Assembly (NCBI GenBank): GCA_946902875.1 | Contig: OX336345.1 | Location: 15,469,395 to 15,533,394, forward strand | DNA from: Nematopogon swammerdamellus | Taxonomy: Eukaryota; Arthropoda; Insecta; Lepidoptera; Adelidae | Length of the DNA: 64,000 bases | Direction: 5' to 3' | Shown: positions 21,870-31,870 of the stretch, piece after piece | Layout of the letters: every line of letters starts with the position of its first letter | Position numbering within the stretch: the stretch's first letter is position 1 | Notes under the pieces: generated by a model | What the model saw: only the letters and a program-made list of their open reading frames with translations | What the model was told of the DNA's origin: nothing | Databases searched by the model: none | Position numbers and translations under genes: made by a program

Positions 21870-22188
21870 TTCTCTATCTCTTCTCTACTCTCTACTTCTT
21901 ATAAAAGGGAACGTCTGTCTGTATGTATGTTGGAGATAAACTCCGGAATCACTTAACAGATTTTGATGCGTTACGTCGAGTAATTCTTGAGGCTCGCTAT
22001 AGGCTTTAAACAAACATTCACGATAAAATATCCTTAGGGCTGAGCAGTATCAAAAAAAGTATATTATGGACGGGAGACAGAGAGAGAGAGATAATAAGAG
22101 AAGCGATCGTTTATTATCATATTTGCGTTTAAATTGGATTTGCCATTAAACCGAGTCTACCGCGAGCGAAGCCGCGGGCAAAAGCTAG
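21870..22188 (+). mobile_element. Non-autonomous Helitron-like element, copy 2
   Basis: Starts near TCTCTATCTCTTCTC, contains ATTTTGATGCG, and ends with hairpin CCGCG (22160-22164)/CGCGG (22173-22177) and CTAG at 22185-22188 followed by T, the canonical Helitron 3' end. It is closely related to 50311-50589. Confidence 0.8.
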
Positions 22189-22854
22189 TACATAATATAA
22201 TGTAACGAAATAATGAGCACGAAATATACTTCTAAAAATACTTTTAGAAGTCCAATAGTGAAACATGAGTATATTACGTAGGTTCTATTATGTTCAGTAG
22301 GCTTTGATTTACAACTTTTAATTAAAATAAAGCTTTCACGCGACGAGGCGCGACCGGGCGCCGCCGTCGTCGCCGCGCGCCGCCGCCGCTGCCGCGCCGC
22401 CCACGCGTGGGGCAGGAGCATATTTGTTCGGCGAATCCTCCAATTAATTTCTAGAATTATATATTTGACACCCGCCCACAAGGACGTCATTGTAATTTTA
22501 AAACGCCTGCCGCCCATTGAAAAGTATGTAATTTCCATCCATGAAATATTTTTCAGATTATAAAGTCTTACGACTGAATTTTTTTATGCAATCTAAATGG
22601 TTGGCTGGATCATCTGATAGACCCAATATATGTACCTTGTTTAAGGTTCAATTTCAACGTGAAAGTTGAACGATGGAGAAACTCGTGTTTATGAAAGAAA
22701 TAATACGGTAATCGAACTCGAAAAGAGAAAGTGATGTACGCTAAAAAAATATTGCAGCCACTGCCATTCGCAAACATCACCTTGGCCGCTCGGCCTTCAG
22801 CCGCTCATTGTGTTTTCTTTATGGCGAAATGAACAACCTGAACAGTATTTATCT
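22189..22854. other. No gene recognised; GC pocket at 22335-22425
   Basis: A GC-rich, arginine/alanine-coding-looking pocket (GCCGCCGTCGTCGCCGCGCG) interrupts AT-rich DNA. A similar pocket adjoining a TAATTAAA-type word occurs at 33785-33825. No exon boundaries can be supported. Confidence 0.35.
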
Positions 22855-22990
22855 TTTTAGGGTTCCGTACCTCAAAAGAAGAAAAAACGGAAACCTTATT
22901 TATGGGATCACTCTCGTATCTGTTCGTCTGTCACAGCTTATTTCTCCGAATCGACTGGACGAAAAACTGTACATTATAATATAGAGTTTG
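22855..22990 (-). repeat. Repeat C, 3' end fragment
   Basis: TTTTTAGGGTTCCGTACCTC at the left edge marks the minus-strand 3' terminus; the rest diverges. Confidence 0.55.
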
Positions 22991-23204
22991 ATCACCCAAT
23001 CATGGACATATAGCATAAATGAACAAATTTCGATGTTGGGGGCTTCGATCATGTTGTGGATCAATTTTGGGGAACAAATTAGAACGTTAAAAAAAGTTAA
23101 TTATGTGACCTATCAATGGAGTCCTTGTTATAAGAAACAAGTAATTTTTTTATAATTGAAAAATTCACAGCTTAAAAGATACATACATACATACATACAT
23201 AACT

Positions 23205-23262
23205 CACGCTTTTGTATCCCGACAATCAGGGTAAGCAGAGTAATCGGTGTTGTGCTATAAGT
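23205..23262. repeat. Repeat B, left part (interrupted)
   Basis: CCCGACAATCAGGGTAAGCA to GGTGTTGTGCTATAAGT. It continues at 23690 after the nested LINE fragment. Confidence 0.75.
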
Positions 23263-23689
23263 TCATACATACATACACATACATAACGTCACGCCTGTCT
23301 GCCTCCCAGTGGGGCAGGCAAAGACAACAGACCCAACCCACGCAAACAACCCAACCTCCAAGCGCCACGATCCTGACACACTTTTGCCGCCTCTTCCACT
23401 CTCATAATGTTCTTCATACATGCTTGTCGGTTACGGGTCCTACGCACCTGACCCATTTCGAGCACATGCCCGATCTGGTCCAGGTACGTGCGTCTAGGGC
23501 GACCCTTCCCGACTCTTCCACTAACATTCGCTCCATAGATTTCTTTCATTAGTTTCCTATCATCCATTCTACAGCATTCTACAGACACACATACTCCTCC
23601 TATTCCACACATACTCCTCTCAACGCGCGCATTTCAACATCATTTATCCTGCTCTCATGCTTCGCCTGCCATACCCAACTTTCACTCCC
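23263..23689 (-). pseudogene. RTE-like LINE fragment nested in repeat B
   Basis: On the minus strand it encodes YGSESWVWQAKHESRINDVE, then after a frameshift near 23600 CRMDDRKLMKEIYGANVSGR and VGKGRPRRTYLDQ, the C-terminal region of RTE-type LINE reverse transcriptases. It is 5'-truncated. The two ends are flanked by ATAAGT (23257-23262 and 23690-23695), and repeat B is interrupted exactly here, which supports a retrotransposition event with a 6-bp target duplication. Confidence 0.8.
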
Positions 23690-23956
23690 ATAAGTACTCT
23701 GGTAAATTAAAGCACAACACCGACCACCACGTTTAGCACAGTATACGGACAAGATAACTATCAAGCAGCAAGTGAGGCACGAAGACCCACCTGCTGCATG
23801 ACAAGGTGGAAGGACCGCGCCAAGGTGAGAGGTGGCTAGCCTCTCGCCCTTTAGCGCGACATCTTGTCCTTATCCCTTAGTCGCCTTTTACGACATGCAC
23901 GGGGAGGTATGCAGTGGGGCTATTCTTTTTAAGTACGGGCCCCACACGGTACGGTA
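23690..23956. repeat. Repeat B, right part
   Basis: AGCACAACACCGACCACCACG, GCACGAAGACCCACCTGCTG, CAAGGTGAGAGGTGGC and CCCTTAGTCGCCTTTTACGA in the order seen at 52575-52885 and 50036-50305. Confidence 0.75.
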
Positions 23957-24667
23957 AAAGATATTAAAGAAAATATACGAACACTGAGCACGGGATTGAT
24001 CCCCACCCCTTATCACCGAGAAAATAGGGAATATAGGGCCTCCCTTATAGTGCACAGGAAAACCTAAACGAAAATCCTAAGTCTTAGAGTTCTCACGTAA
24101 AAATATAGGGTCTCTCTTATATATAGTTTACAGAAAAATCTTAAGTCGTTAAGTTCTCGGTTCGAAATGGTACGGAACCCTCACCACTCGAGTACGACTC
24201 GCACTTGACCGCTTTTTTTGTAAAAGAGTTTCCGTACTTTTATTATTGTGAGAATGCGGTCTTAAAGCTACGTCATAATTTATGTTTGTTTGAAAGTTTT
24301 GATGATGTAAAGTAGAAATGCTTCAAAGACATTTTGCAGAAACAACTTGACTTATTCTTTGCGCTTGCGCGTAGTTTAATGACCTACCTGTATCTATCGT
24401 TCAGCTCTCGTTCACATGATTGATGATAGCGGAGAGTGTCACCGGAGCCCGACGACAGTTGCCTTCTCGTTGTTGACATTGCGGCTTCAATAACTCATTT
24501 ATGTTGTATTGTGTTTCTTTTTGAATGGACGTATGACTTGCTTCATTCCGATTTTGAACCTGTATAGGTACATTGTTTTTGTCTCACTTGGTCTGTAGGA
24601 GATGTTATACATTTAAAATTAAGAGAGGACGAATACTTTTAGAACTCGGTCGTGTGTGACTTTGTTA
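23957..24667. other. No gene recognised; repeat C head fragment at 24155-24225
   Basis: Short tandem similarity at 24030-24160 (GGCCTCCCTTATA / GGTCTCTCTTATATA). 24155-24225 is a minus-strand repeat C head (GGTACGGAACCCTCACC to GACTCGCACTTGACCGC). Confidence 0.45.
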
Positions 24668-24992
24668 CTTTTTAGGGTTCCGTATCTATAGGTAAGCCTA
24701 TTACTAAGCTTCCGCCGTCTGTCTGTCTGTCTGTCTTGGAATTTTCACAGAATATGTGTTATGATGGCGGATATGCAAAAAAAACACACAAAAATATTAA
24801 GGGGTGCCCATACAAGAAACGTGCTAAGAATAGATTAGTACATATTCACGCTACTAAATAATAGATGGCGCCACAGGTAGTTTGCATTGCAGGTAGACAA
24901 AAGATAGACGAATATGGTTTTTTGACAGGTATGGTATAGCTGATCTACGGAACCCTCCGTGCGCGAGTAAAACTCGCACTTGACCGATTGTT
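24668..24992 (-). repeat. Repeat C, minus copy
   Basis: Left edge TTTTTAGGGTTCCGTATC and TCTGTCTGTCTGTCTGTCTT; right edge GGAACCCTCCGTGCGCGAG and AACTCGCACTTGACCG. The same element as 6752-7135 in reverse. Confidence 0.75.
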
Positions 24993-25020
24993 TTATTACC
25001 CTGTCTACACCATAGCTCAG

Positions 25021-25191
25021 GGAATCTCATTTTGTAGAACCGGCATCAGCAGCGACTCCTCTGCGCCGCCGCGGCGCGCCGCGCCGTCCGACTCCTGGTA
25101 CAATTCACCGTCTTGCGGACGGATAAGCGACGACGAACGACCCGATCGATCCATCCACTTATTTCTTAAGAAAGTAGTGTTCTTCCTTTAA
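25021..25191 (+). CDS. Candidate terminal exon of an unknown gene
   Basis: After possible acceptors (GCTCAG at 25020 or TTTGTAG at 25037) one frame is open, with high GC in third positions, to TAA at 25189-25191. It reads SDSSAPPRRAAPSDSWYNS, then CGRISDDERPDRSIHLF. The Ser/Pro/Arg-rich composition contrasts with the AT-rich surroundings. AATAAA occurs at 25265-25270, about 75 bases after the stop, though inside an AATA microsatellite. No domain is recognised and no upstream exon could be linked. It could instead be a decayed repeat or a chance GC pocket. Confidence 0.3.
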   Translation, partial: GISFCRTGISSDSSAPPRRAAPSDSWYNSPSCGRISDDERPDRSIHLFLKKVVFFL

Positions 25192-25264
25192 TGTGTAGAC
25201 ATATAGTTATTAAGTATACCTAAGCCAAAATGAATTGTGAATATGTCCTACATGTCGAAGATCC

Positions 25265-25292
25265 AATAAATAAATAAATAAATAAATAAATT
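25265..25292. repeat. AATA microsatellite
   Basis: Seven tandem AATA/AAAT units directly after ATCC; it may be a LINE-tail microsatellite or contain a polyadenylation signal. Confidence 0.8.
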
Positions 25293-25509
25293 AAATAGGT
25301 GCATGATAACTATGACATCATGCCCAAATTCATTCAAATTCATTCTGTATTCCTTGTTTATACTTGTGTACCATGCGAGGCGAGGTTTTTGTGAAAATCA
25401 ATAAAGATATTGGTTTGTTGGTTTGTTTGTTTAGTGTCAGACAATGATAAGATGCTGGTGAGGGCAGAAGACATATTGGTGAGAGAATACTCCACGAGGA
25501 AACCTACGA

Positions 25510-25575
25510 GTATATATTAGATAGATAGATAGATAGAAATACTTTATTGCTCCAAAACATTTTACAATAAATAAA
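25510..25575 (-). repeat. LINE 3' tail (TAGA microsatellite)
   Basis: TAGATAGATAGATAGAAATA followed by CTTTATTG, the reverse complement of an AATAAAG-plus-TATC tail as at 14620-14645. Confidence 0.65.
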
Positions 25576-26051
25576 AAAGATAAACTTATACCTTACGGGA
25601 ATTTCTCCCAGTCAAGAATGTTTGAGAGTCCTATGTTATGTTATGTATGACTTATAAGTAGGTAGTAGCAAAATACTTGAGTGTGACTATATTCTGTACT
25701 TTCTAACAACGCCAAATTAATGACGTAACATGGCTCGCTGAAAAAAAAACATTCTGCATTAGATCCGCCTTCTAAACTGCCAGAAAATTGTAATACGCGA
25801 TACAAAACATACCTGGTACATTGTTATACTCCACCATACGCTCTTACCAATACGGGCGAAATTGGAAATACAAGTCGCCTGAACGGTTAAATGTCAAAGG
25901 GTCAACTGCCACTTGAACTGACTGAATAGAAGTTCTCAGGTTCTAAGCAAATCGTCAATGTACTTATGCGCTTAAGTACCGACGAGAGGGAGTTTTCGTT
26001 AAAGTCCACCCTTTGGAAATTAATACCCGGAGCCGGCATTGTCACGCGTTG
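25576..26051. other. No gene recognised
   Basis: Unremarkable AT-rich sequence between a LINE tail and a MITE. Confidence 0.45.
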
Positions 26052-26474
26052 TATATAAGGTGTTCCGTTAGTCATGTCATTAACTTCGGGAGGGTTACAT
26101 ACACACTCAAATAAACATGTTACGAAAAAAATAATTATATGTTTATAGTATTACTTTTCGAGAAATTTAACAAAACATGTTTGCTACCTAAACATTAACC
26201 TGTGTGTAACAGTAGGTAACTTGCATTGTACGGGGTCAATGACCGTACTATGTTCAAACGCAGAACAGCTGTTTGTTGTAAGTAAGTCACAAGTTCACTA
26301 TGATTGGTGATTATTTTATTAAATAAATTAATATTAAATATATGATTTTATTTTTTTGTTAGGAGAAAAAATGCTCCTATAAACATATGTTTTTTTTCTT
26401 ACGTAACGTGTTTATTTGAGTGCGTATGTAACCCTCCCGAAGTTAATGACATGACTAACGAAACACCTTATATA
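26052..26474. mobile_element. MITE with about 85-bp terminal inverted repeats
   Basis: Left terminus AAGGTGTTCCGTTAGTCATG and right terminus, complementary apart from a few mismatches, CATGACTAACGAAACACCTT. Inverted identity continues through TTAACTTCGGGAGGGTTACA to AAATAAACA(T/C)GTTACG. TATA/TATATA flanks both ends, so a TA or TATA target duplication is possible but not decidable. The interior is non-coding. Confidence 0.85.
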
Positions 26475-26550
26475 TATTTTACCTTTTTAGCAACATTTGG
26501 TGTGCATGCACGCTATTTCCAGCCGATAGAAGATGCGTGATACTTTTGTT

Positions 26551-27243
26551 AGACTCGGTAGCTCGGTGGTGCTATGGATCGATGTCCGATCGCAAAATTG
26601 GCGTAGGCGTAGGGTGACCGAGTGGTCTGGGCGTCGGTTTCTCTTGCGAGAGGTCCGACGTTCGAATTCAACCGGGGTGTAATGAGTTTTTTTCTGATTT
26701 GAACAAATGTACGTGCATACCTTCACCCACTGCTTCATCCATGGTTCGAATTCCATCTAAAAATTAAGGTCCACCTGGTTGACTGGAGGAAATTGCCTAA
26801 GGCAATAAGTCCGACCTTGCCACACATTAAGTGGCATAAAATTAAGTAGGTCAGAACTTCGATAGGTGACCGTTCGACGGTTGAGGCTGACCGTATTTCC
26901 AATTACACTTAAAATTGTAGATATCTCTTCTAATGAAAGGTCGGTCGAAGCGGCTATGTAAATAGTTCGTGTATTCCGTCCAGCAGGTCTATTCTTGTAA
27001 ATTCTGACAGCGGAATCAGCGCTGTTGTGACGCTGAGAGCCACTTTTGGAAGTGGCTCTCAGCGCCACAACAGCGCTGATTCCGCTGTCAGAATTTACAA
27101 GAATAGGCTTGCAGTTCAGTGTAGTCGGCACGACCTAAGGGAAGCACAGACACGGCACCTAGTTCACCAAAGTGTTGGTTGACATCACAGACGGGAGTGA
27201 GAGTGATATGATGCAGCCAAACGTGTCAGGTTCCGTAAAAAAA
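26551..27243 (+). repeat. tRNA-headed SINE related to the 5S/tRNA family, interrupted
   Basis: Starts with ACTCGGTAGCTCGGTGG and then a second tRNA-like unit (A box TGACCGAGTGG at about 26615, B box ACGTTCGAATTC at about 26658). It continues with TAGGTGACCGTTCGACGG, then the common SINE body (GAAAGGTCGGTCGAAGCGGC to GTCAGGTTCCGTAAAAAAA). A 128-bp hairpin (26984-27111) is inserted in the body. The minus-strand frames here are shadows. Confidence 0.7.
26984..27111. mobile_element. 128-bp hairpin element inserted in a SINE
   Basis: Perfectly centred palindrome (paired coordinates sum to 54095), 62-bp arms with three mismatches and a 4-base TTGG centre. Ends are CAGGTCTATTCTTG and the complement-like CAAGAATAGGCTTG. 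Uninterrupted SINE copies have CCGTCCAGTTCAGTG at this place; here CAG is present on both sides, implying a 3-bp duplication. Confidence 0.85.
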
Positions 27244-28139
27244 GGTGAGTAAGCAAGTGAGACTGAGATAGACATATTCCTGCCACTTCGTAGAATTTAA
27301 GAAATTCTTCATAAAAATCGTTGAATAAGTTCTGCCATAATTAATTTTCCTTATTTGTATTCGCTTGTGGATTAGTATAGTATGTATTATTTGTATGTAA
27401 TATGTATTATTATATTAAATAGGTATGAATGATAGATATGTAGGTACATTTATAAAATAAAAGCCTGTATTCCTCCTCCTTTTTATTACTTGCACTAACC
27501 CTTACTTCTTTCTCTATAATTATTTTATTCCTGATCACCCAAAGGTTCACTGGGAGAAATCACTTGCAGTGATGAGTCGGCCTTTGCGCACTCTTGTATA
27601 ACTTGTTTCTTTTTGTGTACTGTTCTCCTTTCAATAATTCATTAAGAAGGGAATTCGAAGGAGGGAATAATTAAATAGTCCGATGTCCTTTTCTTTGACG
27701 TCATGGAAAAGTTCATGCCTTTTCTAGGTATATGAACTTTTATATCGACTGTTCTCCCCATGTTCTCCCTTTGCAAGTTCGTTTTAGTTCGAGTGTCAGG
27801 GCAACCTTACACCTTGTGCCAGACATTGTAATTACTGCGCCCATCCGCTTCGTATGGCTTCCAGTGCATAGCAGTCGCATCGCAACTCGCAAGTAGGGTT
27901 GCCAGAAACCCGGGTTTCACGGAATTTGTTTGCGTCTCGGATTTAGAATCGAATACGCCCAATGAACTGAATAAATATAACTATGACTAATTTTATAATG
28001 TTAATAATATGTTTATAATGAATTAATTTAATATTTTACAAAACCTTTATTGTAGCTTGCTCTTAAAAGTCTATAAGGGCACGGCAACGACCACAGAACG
28101 GGCGGCAGTAAAGTAGACAAAAATTTGACGGCATGTTGT
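27244..28139. other. No gene recognised
   Basis: AT-rich with an AATAAAAGCC tail-like word at 27457. No motif or frame worth calling. Confidence 0.45.
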
Positions 28140-28410
28140 TGCCGTCGCCGGTGATCGCTAAAGCTTTTTTTTTATAGAAAGCGCGACGTGTGAAGTCGCA
28201 CCACACATATGTTATCTAACGACGCCCATGGACATTCGGTCGCATGCGGGGTGCGAATTCCATGCTGGACTGACAGGTGACGCCCCTCTTGAAGGACCCG
28301 AAACTGTACTTGGGAGAAGTGTAATTTTCATACATTTTGGTCTCAACTGCTGCCGCACCGCGCGCTTTTGACTGGAAATTTGTCGGAATTCCACCGTCCG
28401 AGCTCACAAC
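28140..28410. repeat. Repeat D, copy 1
   Basis: Begins with a T-run then AGAAAGCGCGACGTGTG and contains GACGCCCATGGACATTCGG and CCTCTTGAAGGACCCGAAAC. Related pieces at 31785-31865, 38715-38890 and 41430-41490. The T-run suggests a poly-A-tailed element on the minus strand. Confidence 0.65.
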
Positions 28411-29800
28411 CCTAATCAAGAGTCGGAACGTGAACAGGCACTCAACCGTTTAATTGTCCTCCCTGCCTACACCGGTCATGTTCATTTTCGCAGCACTGGT
28501 TTTGTTTGGAGTATCGCGTCTGGAGTGTAAATACTCCATAGAGAAATAATACGTCTATGAAATTCTCCTTTGATTATGTAGTTTATTAAGCAAATTTTCT
28601 CCGATACTAACTACACCAAATCCATGTCCTCGCTAAACAGTTACATTTTACGCCCACTTTCAAAGAATCGTCTTTGTCGTTATTTCGGAAAATTAGGTAG
28701 ACAGAGACTAAATAAATAACGTAATTTAGATTCCACAGCTTCGTTTTGTGCAAATATTTTTGCTACTAATAGATTAGTTATTCATGTTAACATAATCACC
28801 CACAATCGTTTTTAAGTTCAGGAAACTGTTACGAAAACTGTTTTAGCTCAAAAGTGCATTTCAACATGAATTTGTAGAAGAATATTTTAAGTTTGATCGA
28901 AAATAGGTTCTTGAGTACTATTAACTGTAGGAACTTTGTCATTTCAGATAACTGCATTATTGAGTGATGCATTGTAATAAGGTATATGTAATTTTGGTAA
29001 TATCAAACATGCGCTCGCTTAGTAAGTTCTAGAATAATTACTAAGTTCAGAAGTATCCAGATGGTATGTCGTCGATAGATGAAACAAAGTTTAAACAGTG
29101 ACACGTGTCGTCATGACTGAATCTCAGGAAATAATCATTTCATAATCAGTTGGCGATTATGGTGGAATCCAAGAATTAGCAAGAAGTATTTGAGAAACTG
29201 TTAAGAGAAAATAATATAAACAACAGCGGGTATTATTCTGACGAAGCGAGCGAAGTAGCGACTTCGCTGAATGCTGCGTTAATTTAAACAAATTTAAAAG
29301 ATGCGACAACGATGTTGGCGGCTATGCAAACAATTACAAGAATAATCGCATAACAAACTGCCTTTAGAGGACAGGCTTCATTATCCGTAACGAGCCCTCC
29401 TCCCTAAACGAAACCCTAGGACAGCAAGGAGCTCCAACTATCTAATATCACTTGTATACGAATGCGCGTTTTTTTCTCCTGTCTCGTTCTTTCTTCTACC
29501 TCATTCTATCTAGAGTCTCATTCGCGCCGAGCTGAAGGTGTATAGGCCCTAGCTCGGTCGTTCTATCGAATTAGCATCTTCTGGCAAAGAGCTTTTAGAG
29601 TTTGCGGTTTTGCGCATTTTATTGGTTAAGTTCATTAGAAAGCGTTGTTTTTTTAATTCGTTAATGCTATACTCGTGTTTTTTTATGGCAAACGTTGTTA
29701 TTAACGTTTATATAATTCGAATAATTAGTCATGTTTCTAGTATGAACAGACTGAAATTAACAAATTAAATTGTTGAAATTATAAAGCTACGTGCAGTTAT
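28411..29800. other. No gene recognised
   Basis: Long repeat-poor, AT-rich interval downstream of the cuticle-type gene. No convincing exon or element end seen. Confidence 0.45.
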
Positions 29801-29818
29801 ACTTAGATACTTAAGCCA

Positions 29819-29824
29819 TTTATT
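29819..29824 (-). terminator. Possible polyadenylation signal of the cuticle-type gene
   Basis: AATAAA on the minus strand about 180 bases after the stop codon. It is the best-placed hexamer but is not proven. Confidence 0.35.
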
Positions 29825-30001
29825 CATAAGTCATCCATCAGTAAAATAAATACATTTCATTAAGCTAAACAACCATCATAATCACAATTTGTAACATGTT
29901 TACACACTGAGTCGAGTGTGTAACGAGTTCTTTGTTCGTGCACTGATCCGCCCAGTGCGTCGCGTCGACCTTATTGCGTCAGTCAAAAGATCGCACAGAA
30001 T

Positions 30002-30718
30002 CTAGACATACTGGATGTAGGCCGCAGTCTGCTGCAGGGGCGCCACGGCGGGGGCGGGGGCGGGCGCGGGCGCGCCGTAGGCTGTGTAGGTGGCGGCGGC
30101 GGTGTAGGAGGCCTGCTGAGGAGTGTACACGTAGATCGGCCCCTGGTTCTCGTTGCGGTACTGCAGGCGCGCCGTGTACGCCATGTTGCGGAGGTCATTC
30201 TCCGTCCGGAAGTCCACCCGCTGGAGCTGCGAGTTCGGCAGCAGCACGTAGTACGCTCCCTGGTAGCTCTGCACCTCCGCGCCTGCGCTCTGCTTCTCGC
30301 TTTGCTTCCCGCTTTTCAACCCTTCCACCTTCAGATTTTCGATATCCGAGCTGGCCGTGGTGGCCTCGTCGGCAGTGGGCGTCGTGCTCTCGGTCGCCGA
30401 TTCGGTCGGGACTCCGTACTCGTTCTGCGGCGCCGAGTAGGACGTAAGCGGCGCACCGTAGCTTGCGTCCGGTGTACCGTAGGACGTAGCCGGCGGACCG
30501 ACCTCCTGGCGAGAGGGCAGCTTGAATTCCTTAGCGGGTCTCCAACCGGAGGCGGCGTAGGGCGCTTCGGCCGCCTTCGGCGTGGTCGCCTCCCTATCGG
30601 AGTTCTCGGCGCCCGGTGACAGCTCCTGCCTTTGAAGCTGGAACCGTGCGCCCCTGTAGCGCGGTGGCTCGGCGCACACCGCCGCCGCTAGTATAACGAA
30701 GCACAGGAAACCCTTCAT
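30002..30718 (-). CDS. Secreted cuticle-like structural protein
   Basis: Intact 238-residue frame. Residues 1-16 (MKGFLCFVILAAAVCA) form a clear signal peptide. Residues 75-105 hold YG(A/T/V)P-type repeats (SYGTP, SYGAP, EYGVP) and 105-125 is Thr/Ser/Glu-rich. A conserved-looking core at 152-189 (GAYYVLLPNSQLQRVDF, then ARLQYRNE) resembles the short domain of insect cuticular proteins of the hypothetical class (DUF4794-like; from memory, not searched). The C-terminus is Ala/Pro/Tyr-rich (TAYGAPAPAPAPA). There is no chitin-binding Rebers-Riddiford motif. Expected role: extracellular, part of the cuticle matrix. It is notable for lacking the intron that usually splits insect cuticle genes near the signal peptide. 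Neighbours are intergenic DNA on both sides. Confidence 0.82.
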   Translation of the reverse strand: MKGFLCFVILAAAVCAEPPRYRGARFQLQRQELSPGAENSDREATTPKAAEAPYAASGWRPAKEFKLPSRQEVGPPATSYGTPDASYGAPLTSYSAPQNEYGVPTESATESTTPTADEATTASSDIENLKVEGLKSGKQSEKQSAGAEVQSYQGAYYVLLPNSQLQRVDFRTENDLRNMAYTARLQYRNENQGPIYVYTPQQASYTAAATYTAYGAPAPAPAPAVAPLQQTAAYIQYV

Positions 30719-30785
30719 CTCGACCGATGATGTTTCGGATCGAACGTTCGGAGCACGAATGATGAAAACGCTCGTCGCGACGCTG

Positions 30786-30792
30786 TTTTATA
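30786..30792 (-). promoter_or_regulatory. TATA box of the cuticle-type gene
   Basis: TATAAAA on the minus strand. About 30 bases downstream lies TTTTCATCATTCG (30768-30756), a plausible initiator, giving a 5' UTR of roughly 43 bases before the ATG at 30718. The spacing fits an RNA polymerase II core promoter and supports the start and the single-exon model. Confidence 0.7.
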
Positions 30793-31780
30793 CCGCAGTT
30801 TCCCGAAATTCAACAGAGTCTCTGCGCGACCTCCTAAATGGGAACATTCGGATTCCGCGAGCGAGACGCTGCGTCTTCGTCGGCGACGACACCCGGAGGA
30901 AACTGCATCATCGATATTCGCCTCGTACGTCCTGCGGAGGTCGCGACATTGGCCCCGTAACGCGAGGATGAGTAGCCGATGATCGTTATGCAACTCCTAG
31001 CAATAAGAGGGGTCGATTGTTCGTCGTGAGCTCCTCGCGACGTGGGCCGCATAGGTACTGCTCCCCCACAAGCGAAGCTCGACGTAGTCGCTTCAAAATT
31101 ACCTAATGCGATCGTGAATATTCATGAAGTTGCGAGAGGAAATCGTTTTTCCTGAGCCGTGGAATATTGTGTAAAGTCTGAGTGACAGACAGGTTTGGTC
31201 ATTGCCGCGGTCGCATTGTGCGGCTTGCGCGCTCCACATAAAGTTGCGGCTGCTGCAGAAACTGTTTTTGTTTGTTTTGACGGTCATTGTGCTGATGAGT
31301 CGCACTCATTAACGAGACGGCCGAAATGTAATGGAGGTTATCAGTGCAGTGTTGTGATCGACTCGATTTCGGGGAACCGATGTATTATAATTTTTCCCGC
31401 GTATGTCCCGAGGTGGCCTTCACCTGGTGTTTTTTTTTTATTATTTATCCTGCACGCACACGTAAGGTAATCAGTACGGAATGCATAATTAAAACCGTCG
31501 TTGGTGTATGCAGTGTCGGGGAGTGACGCACACCCTTGGGCTACCAAATGCAAAGACAATGTATTGAGGCCACAAGCAGCTGCGTCGCGTCGCGTCAGAC
31601 AGCTCCGTGCCAACAGTCAACATACAATGTGACGGCCCTCGATTGTCACGGGACTTACCTTCATTGACTCGATTTGTACGGTCAATCAGTATTCAGATCT
31701 TATTCGAATCACATAATACAGGCACGTAGGTGGAGGAAGTTAATAATTGAAAGTTTATTGATTTCAGAATTGTATTTGGC
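30793..31780. other. Upstream region of the cuticle-type gene; no other gene recognised
   Basis: Moderate GC to about 31300, then AT-rich. Overlapping short frames on both strands lack motifs. Regulatory elements cannot be assigned by eye. Confidence 0.4.
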
Positions 31781-31784
31781 TCTA

Positions 31785-31870
31785 TTTTTTTTATAGTAAG
31801 CGCGACATGTGGCGCCAAGCCATCCATAAGGTGTCTAACGACGCGCATGAAGATTCGGTCACATATAATA
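31785..31870. repeat. Repeat D, copy 2 (short)
   Basis: TTTTATAGTAAGCGCGACATG, CCATCCATAAGGTGTCTAAC and GACGCGCATGAAGATTCGG correspond to the start of repeat D. Confidence 0.65.

Noticed and set aside
26590..26670. tRNA-like sequence with A and B boxes
   Set aside because: Kept as a SINE head and not as a tRNA gene, since the acceptor stem does not pair and the unit continues into the SINE body.
29974..30447. 157-codon plus-strand frame
   Set aside because: It is the antisense shadow of the cuticle-type gene at 30002-30718, which has signal peptide, repeats and promoter on the minus strand.
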